NCBI GenBank assembly: GCA_033675545.1
Contig: JAWDGP010002498.1
Coordinates: 400,001-464,000, forward strand
Origin: Elysia crispata
Taxonomy: Eukaryota; Mollusca; Gastropoda; Plakobranchidae
Direction: 5' to 3'
DNA length: 64,000 nt
Part shown: in pieces, positions 40,001-53,060 of the stretch
Layout of the letters: each line of letters begins with the position of its first letter
Position numbering within the stretch: position 1 is the stretch's first letter
Translations under genes and position numbers: made by a program
Notes under the pieces: model-generated
What the model saw: only the letters and a program-made list of their open reading frames with translations
What the model was told of the DNA's origin: nothing
Databases searched by the model: none

Positions 40001-43000
40001 TAGTCTTGTGTTGGTCTCCAGGAAGGCCTAAATTGACATTTGTCTGCACCAAGGGTATTGGTCGAGGGACACTGATCGTGTTCATGATGGGTGGAGTCTG
40101 AGTCAGATGAGGAGGGTCTGTGGGCCGCCCTTGCTCTTCTTTTGATAGATCTACAATGCTCATCAATGATGTCTGGCATTCTATAAGTAAAATCATAGTT
40201 TTAAATGGTAGTCTCAATATTTTAAACACTGGCAGTCTTACAGCTTATGGGAAGTATTGCTTTGGTTGCTAGTTGCGAATATTAGTAAAAATTACTTTTT
40301 GTTATTTGATACTGTTTATAGCAAAGTTTTTATGATTCTAAGAAATCTTTTTTCTTGATGCGTGCCTGAGATAGACCAACTTCCATGCACTTTCTTATAA
40401 TTATTATCACTTTGGGAAAAAATAAAACAATATTAACTTTTAATATTATCAACTAGATGTAATTTGTACAATCTAAATTATATTGATGTATTTCATTACA
40501 AAATTGACCAATCTGAACAAAAATTGGTAAAAATTTCATCTTCAGCCTTTTTTTTTTTACAGAGTAAACTTCAAAGCCAAAGCCTGGTAGTTCAAACTCC
40601 TTATGAACTGAAGATCTAGGAATGGTCAATTTTTTTCATCCTCTTTGTCTTTGGTAAAGTGATAAAAAAAGTTCTGCATAGAGCAAAAATGCAACCACTA
40701 GATGAATAATTTATTTACCAGTAACTTTGGAGTGATTAGCAGCTTGGAGATCAGCATTATTTGTGTGGACTCGAGTTTTCCTCACTGGTGGAGAAAGCAT
40801 AACTGCTGCTGACGCAGCAACAACTGATGTGGCTGCAGCAATAGAATTGGTTGGCAGAACTTGGCCTGGAAGAGGTCTATAGCTACTTGATCCAGATTGG
40901 GTGCTTGAATCTTGAAAGAAATATATAAAAAATATTCTTTAGGATAGCCGCATAACAAAATTATCTCAGAATTTCCATCTTCACTCTTAATCATCAAATT
41001 AACATAAACTTTTAAGCATATTGTCGTCAAATGTGATATTTTTGCTCTGGTTTGTCTTCAAAACTATTACAGCTTGCTATAAGGTACATAATTTGTATGG
41101 ACTTAATGCAATTAGATTGGGTACAAGATAGTACATTGCGACTAAAGAGTTCTCATAAGATTGTTCTGATGATGAAATACTTGCATATCCATTGCCTTTT
41201 TCATGCAGTTTTCCTTTCTCCAATGGATAAACATGTTTATGAAATCCAAGCCTTAATCAGTGGTGAAAATATTGACATTATTTATATTGTAGCTGTTTTT
41301 TAAAAATTTCAGTATTCTGCAAGACTTCTAAATGATGGTGAAGATTTTTGGGGTGTATTCAAATGTGCAGATTGAGGATTTAAAGATTTAAAGCTAAATT
41401 CTAGATTTATCCTTGTTTATAGGCTACAATATAGAGCTCTAACAACATACACTAAATGCATAGATTCAACATATAAGAGTAATAAATTAGTGGCTAGTCT
41501 ACATTTGTGAGTAGTAAAAAACTAAAATTACACAAATCATGCAATGAAAGTGTACCATACGGTTTAAAAACCAGTCATTTATGAATAAAATAGTAACAAG
41601 CACATAAATTTTCACAATTTTAAATACAGCCTTATGCCAAAAGTATCTGCTAAATTACTTTTTTAGAAGAAAAGGGGAAAAAATATCTTACTAGGGAGTA
41701 CTTTGCTCACCTTGCTGGTTATATACTGGTGTAGAAGTCATTGAAGTATCACACTTAGCAGTGCTATTGCTGGTATTCATTGGTTGACAATGCTGCTTCT
41801 GGTGTTGCTCTTCCTCTTGAGATGCCTGATTTGATAATTCATGTTGCTGCATAGAATCATTGTCTGCATTTTTTCCAATCACCATAAGTCTCAGCTCCCG
41901 CATTTGGTTCTGTCAAGGATTGAAAATAGTATAATTTTGAACTACTGTATTACATGCGTAAAAGTAAGGATTTGAATTAAAAATTAAAAAAAAGAAAACA
42001 AAAGAAAAATATGGCCATTGTCATCATTTGATCTCCTTGTCTTGTAAAATTTTGAAAGAATAACTAAACAAAAAAGATAACATGCCCTTCCCCCAATTTC
42101 AATTTCGTCTAAAACAATGTCTCGCCTGTTCTCTCAGCCAAGCTCTATAATTTTCATAAACTGGTGGAATAAATGAGTGAATGGTATAAATTTAAAATTC
42201 CTCATTGTCAAATATTGCATCATGCTCCTTTATTTAGATTTGTAAAAAAAATCCTCTTTAATAGAGAATTCAAATGCCTATTCGAATTGGATTCCTATTG
42301 CAAGGAGTCTCGTTAGCCATATCCTTAGACTTTTAATTTTTAGATAAATACTAGAAAGAGCATGGTTGTGCAAACCTAATTCTTTTATTTGTACCAGGTG
42401 ATGATTTTGCTTATATATGTGTATATATATATATATATCTTTTTGATTAAATATAAGTGACTAATTTCTGTTATAGCAGCATTATATGAATCTTGTTGGT
42501 TGCCAAAAAAAGCTCTCATCCATCTTTTACGCATACAACACATGCATACATTGATTATTTTTGCTGTTTTAGTTTTGTTTTATTTTTACACATTATGTCA
42601 CTTTCAAAGACCAAAATCCTCTTGTGATGTAAGTGTCTGAATATTTCATTCTATTTCACATGTTTATTTTATTTTCGGCTTCTTTCAACCTCTTCAAATT
42701 GTGGTTTTAAATTTCTTTAAATTTTCTCTCCTTTCAAAATCAATTGCTTAGATAGGCTAGATCATTAATTTTATTTTACTGGAACCTTTTACCATGCATG
42801 CATAATACCAACATGAGGGAAAACTGAAACATACATTTAAGGATGTGAGTGCAGCAGTTGTGTTGTCTTTGTATCTTTGATGCTCAGAATACAATTTTCC
42901 ATATTCTTCCTGAGTAAGAATTATGTCCTGAAAAAAGGTTAAGAAAAAAATAAGTCTTTATCAAAGCAGTTAGACACTTTTCTTTGATTCCCATAGGTGT

Positions 43001-43349
43001 GGTTCAACCATATGTATCATCTAATGAAAGAAGTAACATATATATTCCATTGAGAAGATAAGAAAAATTGTTCTATTTAGCTTGGCTTGCGAGTAAGGAC
43101 ATTGCAACATCATGCTCATTTGTACTGAATGTGACATTCATATACACAAATGTCTGCAAACCCTTTAAATCTCACTGGGCATGAGAGCTAGATTAAAATT
43201 AAGATTCTGGTGACAGATTTAAGACATCTTGCTGTGCATCAACAATTTTATGAAAAACAAGCTGAATACCCTGTTCTACAAATGGGACTCTGGCGTCAAT
43301 CTGCAGGGGCTGGGGTGCATAGGTCCTGATATCTATCTTTTTACTTACA

Positions 43350-43425
<76 letters not shown>

Positions 43426-46400
43426 CCTCCACCTATCCATCTCTATCTTGAATCTAGATATCTCGATAATTTTTATTCTAACCAAAAAAATTTAGATGTA
43501 GAACTTAAATCCTTTTGGAATAAAGGAAACAGACTAATTCTACACTTTCCCAATCTGTTTTAAATTGTTTTAAATATTTATTAGAAAGCTGTGAAATTTT
43601 GCATTAAGTGCACAAAAGTGCACTGCATTGCGGAAATTCTTAGCCGCGTAGTTATTTAAACCTCCATGATAATGAATGATTTTAAAAAAATAGGTAAATT
43701 GATTTGGATTTAACAAAATGGCGCGCGAAATTGGTGATCCTAAGTTAGCCGACATTGACAAAACAAAAAATTTTTTGGAAAATGAGGAAAGCAGTTTGTG
43801 TTGATTTTCTATGAGTTAGAATCTAGGAACACAAATGCTGTAGACCCATGCAAAGTTTCAAAGGAGAAATTTAGTTAATAACTAAGGGGTTCACACACAA
43901 AGCCTCCCAAGACCGCTTTTATATATAAAGATGTACTTTAAAAATAGCTGTCACTATGCATTACTGCCTATGCATCTTAAAATTAAATAAACTTATGAAA
44001 ACGTCAATAAACCACATGTTAAAAGAAACCCTCATAAAAATTGAATTTAAGCTGTATTTATTGTTTTGAATACATAAATTCTCACTGTGGCAAGGGCGTC
44101 GATGATAGTTCTTAACTGGTAGACATCCTGAGTAAGCTGTTCTCGTAGGGTCACCTCTGTACGGACCCGCAGGTCAGTCTTTTAAGTCAGCAGTAAAAGA
44201 AAAAAAAATTGTGAATATTATGAAGTGTAAGATAACCTGAAATCCAACAGGCAGCCTTGTCAGCAAATTTATAAAGTATGTGATAAATAACCGACTGTTA
44301 TTGAATATAGTCTAATCCAGGAAATAATAACTTGGCAGAGAAAGTCTTACTTCATCTCCATCTTCCATAAAAAAATATGGTTTAAAACTTAGTCATTCTT
44401 GTTTTGATAGCCTTTCCTTGGCTAACATTTTGGTTTTTAAGTTCCACCAAAGTTTGATGACACATCTCATAAGGTTATCCCAAAAGGAAATTGATATAAA
44501 ATGAGGAATTAGAGCTATGAAAAACATTTTCAAAACTGAGGAGCATAGTTCCACAGAAAATTGTCAAAAACTCGCCTGAATCGGGCAGTCTCAATTCTAA
44601 TCTTTCCTGGACCTACTTTATTATATAGATATCAGATAACATGGTTTAAGTCTTTCCTCTCAGGCCTCAGATATTACACTTTTTAGATGAAAAGCCTTTT
44701 AAACTCAAATTTCAGAGCATCATTTTATCCAAATCTGTTGAGGGTTAACTCGTAAAAGGCATTCTTTGCTCAGTAAAACAAAATTCTCAATAAAACTGTC
44801 TATACCATTTACAAGGCGTCACTTTAGCGATACTTTAGTTGCGGCGCACTGGCCCCAGTCAAGCGATAAATAGGTCACGGGGTTGGGGTCATTCATCCAA
44901 TGCGAGGTCAAGGTCGGCCGCACTGCTGGCATGCACCAGTCTTTTGTCATAATAGTCATTTTAATACGATCTGCAAGCTTCATTTAATTATCTTTTCATT
45001 TGATCACTCACTCATTAACAAATAGTAAAAAAAAAGTCATAAAAAAAAAATTATAAAAATAGCTTTGATAGAAGCTTTTATATCAGTCATTTAAAAAGTT
45101 TGAAAAATGACCTGATTAATGAGCTAATTAACATGATTAAGTGACCGCTAGCGGACAATCGGCTCCACAAAACTTGAAAAATTTTTTACTGTCAATAAAA
45201 CAAAATATTTTTCAGAACATTCACGCAAAAATCATATCCTCAGCACAAAAATTGTGTCTGTGGGCTTGGTCCAAACATAAATCCTTTTAATTATTACCAC
45301 ATCGTATGTTACTCTATCAAGTTAAAATATCTAAACAAGGAACAATGGCGAATAATAAAACATATTTTACCATTAGTGTTTTTGAATTATCTCTTGTGGC
45401 TGACCAGAGGGCTTGATAGGTGTTAATGAAGCTATGGGGGTAGCTGGAACTGTGAGTCCTTGTTGCTCGTAAGAAATCATGTCTATGACTGTTGCACTGA
45501 TAAATCATGTTTTGTGGTAAGTTTCCAGATCTTTGTTCTATGTTTGTACCTCTGTCGATCGTTACTTCCACTGTCTGAGTGTCTGCTAGTGGTGCATCTA
45601 ATGTGTTCGTTTTCTAAATTGTCTCTAGTGGGGGAAGCGTCTATGTAGTCTGTATTTTCGTGCTGATATAACTGGTAACAATCTTCTCTATCTGTCTCTA
45701 TGCTACCACTGAGCCTGCTGGTATCTACTAGTTCTACACTGATTTCGTTACCTGTATGGCTATCTGTCATCGTTTCAATTGTGTCTGCAAGTGTTGGTGT
45801 AGTGTTGTGTTTACAATCTGTTAATACTAAATAATGTCTAGTGGTATGGGTGTCTGGGTGGGTTTTATTTTCAGTGAGTTCTCTCTCAGTCGTGTCTCTC
45901 TAAGTTTGAGAGCTCATGCCTGCTTTGTAAACTCCCATGCCTTTAGTTAGGTTAGAGAGACCATATCACAAAGATGTGTTAATAAGGGATTTTGTTCGTC
46001 GAAGTCACACCAAAAAGCTCTAATTGTCTGTGTCATAGATATAGTCCTAGCCACTTTTATAGCTGCCACACCTCTTCTTTTTCCACGCTGATATGTTTGC
46101 CTTACATTATATGGCAACATATTGCGAAAAAAATAATTGATTTTGGAGACCAAACACCATGCGAATGTCATCACTAAGTCCAATGCCAGAGAACGACTTT
46201 TTAATTTTATATTGTTTTTTCCCTTCTTCTTTAAAGTCAGTTGGCCACATATTCAGCACATTTCATTCGCATATATTGATAGTGCCAATCTTTAGTAGGT
46301 TCCATAATGGTGTAAAAAAATTATTCAAAAACTCTCTATCATTGCTGAGGATATGAAACCTGTTGAATCAGAAAGACAAATGATATTTGAAAACCGCTGA

Positions 46401-47661
46401 AGAAGAAAAAATGATTTGCATGGGGCCGTTTGTCTGTAATTGTCTTATTGAGGACACAATAGAGGTATAATGGCAGAACCCATCTTTAGTAGCTTCCATA
46501 ATGATGTAAAGAAAAATTATTTAAAAATTCTCTATCGTTGTTGAGGATATGAAACCTATTAAATCAGAAAGACAAATGATATTTGAAAACCGTTAAAGAT
46601 GAAAAAATGATTTGTATGGGGCCGTTTGTCTGTAATTGTCTTATTAAGTGGACACAATAGAGGTATAATGGTAGAGCCGATCTTGAGCATGTTCCATAAT
46701 GGTGTAAAAAAAATTGTTTAAAAATTCTCTATCGTTGCTGAGGATAAGAAACCTGTTAAATCAGAAAGAGAAATATTAGTAGAAAACAACAGAAGAAGAA
46801 AAAATGATTTCCATGGAGCCGTTTTGTCTAATAAAGTTGACACAATAGAAGTAAATTTATAAAACTTAATTAACAAAGTGAGCAAAGCGAAGCTCTAAAA
46901 CAAAACCTTTTAAAGATAAAAACACGAGAATTTCACAAAAATAACAAGACAGAGTTTACAGATTGAAAGTCAAGAGGAAACCGGTGTAGGTCGTTGACAA
47001 ACTTGACCATAACTTGTTAAACAAAGATAAACTTTATTACGCATCAAAGCAAAGTGCAGTGCGCAAAATATCGGGTGCACTGGTTTACTCTGCATAGCAG
47101 CGTCAGCAGAGCGTATCTGACAGTGATTGATTCACTGAAGAGTCTTAGGTAAGGAGATGTGCGGGCAACCAGGCATAAACTAAAGTATCGATGAGAGACG
47201 ATTTTGAGACTCTGTGTTTAAAAGATGAGAAAATATTATATAAAGTGTGGTTATTTTTATAGCATATAGACATATAAAAATTATTTTTTTTACAACACAC
47301 AAAATGTGTAAAATCAATGTTGCATTTTACCTCTTTCAGGTATTTTGTAAGCTTTGATACTGCTGATACAAGGGCAATGGTGTAACCAGAAAATGTTTCT
47401 GTCTTGTTAGATTCCTCTTGGGGCCGTCTACCAGTTTGAAGCTCATATGCTGCTACCTCATTCTCAAGTTCTTGGAGAACCTGTTGGCCAACATAAGTTT
47501 CATTTATTAAAAAGCAAACATAATAATAGTCAATAAAAAGAAAATTTGAATCAAAGCAGCTCATCATGTTGAAGAAAAAAAATGGTATACAAAAGAAAAG
47601 ACTTAAAATTTCATTTTTTTCAACAATTCAAAAGATGAATTGAAGGAATTTCAAGTTCATC

Positions 47662-47696
<35 letters not shown>

Positions 47697-50600
47697 GATG
47701 TCTTTAAAAAAAGCCTAGGCATGAGTTCAGAAATCTTCACAAATTGAACATTTTAGTTTTTTTTTCCTAAAAATAGTAAATATATACTCATTTAACTGTA
47801 AAACATCCAACTTTTACACAATTCAAACCTGCACAGCAAGAACCCGTATGAGATTAAAGAGGAACGCACACACCTGTCTCATGTTACTCATGCTAGCTGA
47901 GGAGTTAATGCTGTCTGAGTGAGATTCAGCAGTTTTGGTACACTTCTTTGTTTTCTTCACTTTTTTGGTGTCATTTATGGCAGATGGTGGGGTTCTCTCG
48001 CTGGGTAAGTGTAGGCTGTGGTTGCCCTTTGGTGGTGTCTTATAGCCAGTTTCTTCTCTCTTCTTTTCTGCATGAAATGTATTCATAAATTAATAAAAAC
48101 AGGATAGCATATCTCCTTATATGACTTGTTTTACATGTATAAGCAACTCTACATATTTTTTTTTACCATCTCCTTATTCACTCTCAGATTCATACACAAA
48201 TTTTGAACAACTTTTAAAGAAGAAAAAAAATGGTAAAAATTTAGGCAAAATATGATCCTGAAAGCCACTGTTCAACATCAATCTAATTAAGTTTCAGAAA
48301 TCACCTTCTAGACCAAGAATATTGCAAGAAGATTGTTCACTGCTTATTCACAAGGACCACCACACACTGCTAATAGTCAAATGCAAAAGGTGAATTTTAA
48401 AATTATTTTTGTATACTTTAAAATTTATTCTGTTCATAAAATAAGCAGATTTCTCACTGCAGAGGAAAAATTCTGAATATTTCGTCCAGGTGGTTGAGAT
48501 ATAAAAAAAATTATCCACTTTCATCTTCCGTAATCAAGAAGAATACTTTTTTTGAAGATTATTTTAGAACAACAATTCTTTTATTTAAATAAGAAAAGAA
48601 AGAAAAAAAGAGTTTTAGAAAATATATTTGAAAAAAATTTAATTTTTATGTCACCCACAGTGGAATTGACCTGAAACTGTTGAACTGTGTTCAAGCATCT
48701 TATTCAAAGGAATAAAGGGGAAAAGTGAGACTACATCTCTCAATAGGTAAACAATATTGAAATGCAATTAGCCAAGTGAGACATATGACCAAACAAAAAA
48801 TAGATAAGTCTATCAAGAGTAAGTCTAGGATCTGTACACTGATGATGAATCCAGATTTGAGTTTCAATCAAACTCACTTGTGACCTTAAGTGGCTCTCCA
48901 AACAGCTAATGTATATGGTTGTCACATGGATGATCCATCTCAGATTTAGGTATTGCTTACAGTGATGAAAATTTGACTATATTATTATAGAGACTTACTC
49001 TTCACCTTTACTAAAATAACAATTGTGACTGTCACTCAGCTCACAAATTACAAGCTCCTAGTAGAACAAAAATTTGATTAATAAAATCTAGAAATTAAGC
49101 ATTTACTACTTCTATGAACTAAGCATGGATGTAGATGAAGACCACAGAAGAAACAAATCTGAAGAAAGCTGAAAGAAGGTAAAAATTAAACTATAAAACT
49201 TTAAACTATAAAACTAAGTCATTGTGCATATTTACTGAATGACTTGTACCAGAAGTACAAACTCCATATTCACAAGGTGCTGATAACCTCATTATTGCTT
49301 TAAGTGTCATGCTTTCATTCTTAATTGTTGGATTTGTCTTCTCACCTGTAGCAGCATTAACTAAGGCATTCAACATTTGAGCATCATTTGCATTTGTTAC
49401 ATCAGTCTTCCCTTGGTTCAATAAAGATGCCAGCAGCTGCAACATCTGTCCTTTTTCTTTGCCTGTCACATCAGAAGAAGATCCTGGGGCTGCTGAAGCC
49501 CCATTCATTTCCAGACACATCTCCTGCATTTTGCCTGCATTTTTTCCCCTTTTCTTCTCCTCATCCTTGTTAAGTTGAGAAACAAGTGATGGAGGGTCCA
49601 TGTGAGCACTGAGTTTCTCCTCCTCTTGCAGGTAATCTTGAAACCGCTGTAGGTTTAATTTGGAGTGATAAGATATCGGCTGTGGTTGACCATTCTCTTC
49701 TTCAGAGTCCAGTTCTGTTTGATTAAAAAAAGACAAATTTCACAAAGGTAGGAAAAAATGGTTCATGATGGAAAATAATAAAACATAATTCATTGTGAGC
49801 GATTCAGAAGATCCAAATAAGCTATAGCTTATACTTGTTTGAAGTAAACCTACATAAATTTAATCTGTGAATCCAACATCATAAGGCCTAGAGAAATAGC
49901 TTGCTCTAAGCTCCTTTTTTTTTTTCAAAGGAAAAATTTGGTGATTAATTATATCATATTTGGGTCCAGTCAAGAGGTTTCACCAAAACTAGAGTGTGTG
50001 GCCTGCTCTGTGACTGGACTTGGCATGACTGGTTCCAACAGTTATTAGCGCAAGGCGTTGTGAGGAACATTTCTTTGCCCCTGTGTTGGTTTCACTTCAT
50101 TCAAGTCCAATCTTCACATGCATTTGCATTCTGTACATCAACCCACTTTGTACCCTTCAAAACTTTCCTGTCACCCCTTTGAGGTGAGTATCTTTTACTT
50201 TTGCTTTCTAATGAACAATATTAATTTTTTGAGCATTACTACATATACAAAGTAGATACTAAAAATGAATATGATTTCAGAGAGGTATAAACAGTCTGCA
50301 TACTCCCTATGCAGCACAACAGGGGTTACCGGGGTGAGGGTGGGGTCTAATTTACCCTTGACCAATGGCGACCGACTCTCAAAGCAAAGAATCAACACAC
50401 TCCAAAGTGGACAAAGGAACAGCTTACTTGCACCATGGAGGAAGTAAACAAATGACCTACAAAAAGATAAACAGCAGAGAAATATAGAATTGCGTATGAA
50501 ACTTTCAGTGACAAAGTGTCATGGAGAAGAAAAAAAGATCAGCCGACAACATTCTCTCAAAAAAAAAGAGAGGGTTATGTTAAGATGATGGGTGTGAGAG

Positions 50601-53012
50601 GCTTTGGGAAAACAAAAGATGAACTGCTGACAGTTGCGAAGAACTATTTAGACCTCAAAGAAAGAAAGGCAGTGTGGGAAGACAACAAACCTTCTGACAG
50701 ACATTCAGAAATTGCCCTCAGCAAATCTTAGCTTTTCAGAAAGCAATGAGGGACATCATCCACTGGTTTCAAGAATTCACCCACATGGTTAAGGGCAATG
50801 ATGCATGAATCTTGTTTGGACCTGAGAGAATTTGCAGCTGCAATGAGTCAGGCTTCAGTTTGAACACTTTGAATGGATGAATTCTGTCCTACCTGAAAAT
50901 CAAGTTTGTCTACCAAGTCAGGTCTGTCTGTCTCAAATGCCCTGTCTGGAACAGACATCGGCGATCATGATTCTCCAAGTCAGGAGTGAAGCTAAAACAT
51001 AAATCACAGCCCTCGCCTAGTGTAGCTCGCCACAGGTCCCACACTTGGTGAATGCTGATTCACCCGGGCATACAATGCTGTGGGCTTCAAATCTCAAGAG
51101 GTGTTTGAGGAATCATTCATTGGCGGGTCAGAGAATAGATGGATAAACCAAAACCTGTTCTATGAGTGGCTGAAGCTGGTGTTTTTGCCTCAAATCGCAT
51201 ACATCAAAAACTTCTTCCTCTTCTAGTGGATGGACACATTAGCCAACAATCCCTGCAAACATCCGCATTGTGAACAAAAACAGAAAACACTGCTCTATTT
51301 CTTGCTCCCACATTCTTCCCAACCTCTTGATGTGGGGATTTTCAAAACGATGAAGTTGGAATGGAAACTGGCAGATAAGAGGCAGAACAAAACATAAATT
51401 GCAACCACGCAAACATTCGTAGAAACATTTAAAGATATGTACCAAAAAATTAATGCAATGCCTTTGGCCAAGATAGCTTTCCAGCACATGTACAATCCTG
51501 ACATCATCTGTTGCACAGTTGCCAGTGATCAGTGCTGACATCATCTGCTGCACCATTGCCAGTGATCAGCCCTCCTACAATCATAACATCATCTGCTGCA
51601 CAGTTGCCAGTGACCAGAACTCCCAGCACGCTTATAATGTTGGCAGCATCTGCTGCACAGTGGCCAGTGACCAGCCCTCCTACAAATCCTGACACCATCT
51701 GCTTCACAGTTGCCAGTGACTAGCACTTCCACTATGCATACAATCCTGACACGATCTGCTGCACAGATGCAAGTGACTAGTACTCCCAGCACATGTGCGA
51801 CATGCCAGTGACCAGCCCTCCCACAATCCTGACACCATCTGCAGCACACTTGGCAGTGACCAGAACTCCCAGCACGCCTATAATGCTGACACCATCTGCT
51901 GCACAGTTGCCAGTGACCAGTGCTGCCAGCACGCATACAATCCTGAAACCATCTGCTGCACAGTTGCCAGTGACCAGCACTTCCACAATCCTTACACCAC
52001 CTGCTGCACAGTTGGCAGTGACCAGCCCCCCTACAATCTTGACACCATCTGATGCTCAGTTCCTAGCCATACTCAGAGGTGCATCTAGCACTACCATGAG
52101 CAATGTCTGTGAAAATTGTGCCCAGTCAAGTCATTACTCTCAGAAAGTTTGCCATGTTCAGAAATAGGTGATGCAACAGTAAATTAGTGCTCCACTTAGC
52201 TAGAGGAGGGGGATGACATTGAGAAGCCTCTGTAAGATCTGTGGAAGACAAACTGCACCAAAATTGTCCAATTTCTAGCAATTCTATATTAACAAGAGGG
52301 CATATTGCTAGTTCCAGTCTTGTAACATGATAAAACATTAGCTTCACGTTCATCTAAAAACCCACTAGCAATTCCAACAGTCAAGATAGGAGCAAAAAGG
52401 GTAAAAAATTTAAAGCTCCATTCTCTGATAAGCAGCCCTCATATTAGGACCATGCTACTTCAAAGGAAGCTGACAATAACTAACACTATAGTGGGAAATG
52501 AAAAATAGAAGTGGATGGAAAAAAAAAGCTAAAGCAAAAGCAAATGGAATAAAAAAAGGTAAAGAGAGAGAGAGGGATGGATGAAACAGAGTGTCTCTTT
52601 AAGAGAAGACCTAAAAGGAAATAGGCACACAGCTTTATAATTACAGGACAAAAAAGAAATGTCAAAACTGTTAGCAATTTAACATATAAACGTTTCACTT
52701 TGTGAGCTTCGTCAGTATTAATACAAACTCTTGCTTTCCGTTCAACATTCGACTTAAGGGCACTATTGCACATTTTATGATTTCCTTTCTTGCCACAAAT
52801 TTCACACCAGTGCACATTCTTGCAGACGTAAAACTCTCTCTCACTCTCTCTTTTTCTCGAACTTTATGGAACTAATTATTTGGAACTGTCTCTTTTTACT
52901 TCAGTCATTTACACAAGCTGATCCTACATAGTTACGCATTTGTTGTTTATTCTTTTATTACTGCAACGACCACCACTGCTGCCTCCACCACTATCACTAC
53001 CACTACCACTAT

Positions 53013-53060
<48 letters not shown>

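Noticed and set aside
45947-46183. Possible receptor-like loop (NVRQTYQRGKRRGVAAIKVA)
   Set aside because: No transmembrane segments or other receptor motifs accompany it, so I left it as an unassigned peptide in the insertion block.
47145-47567. 140-codon minus frame as a gene of its own
   Set aside because: Only 47480-47331 within it is real coding sequence (SPICE1 exon 10); the ends run into introns past clear splice sites.
51504-51986. Overlapping minus-strand frames with repeated VTGNCAADGVRIV-type peptide
   Set aside because: They are the antisense of the 48/57-bp minisatellite, open because unit lengths are mostly multiples of three.
51500-52065. Could the spaced repeats be a CRISPR array?
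   Set aside because: The units are contiguous with no unique spacers, they lie inside a transposase frame, and this is an animal nuclear genome.
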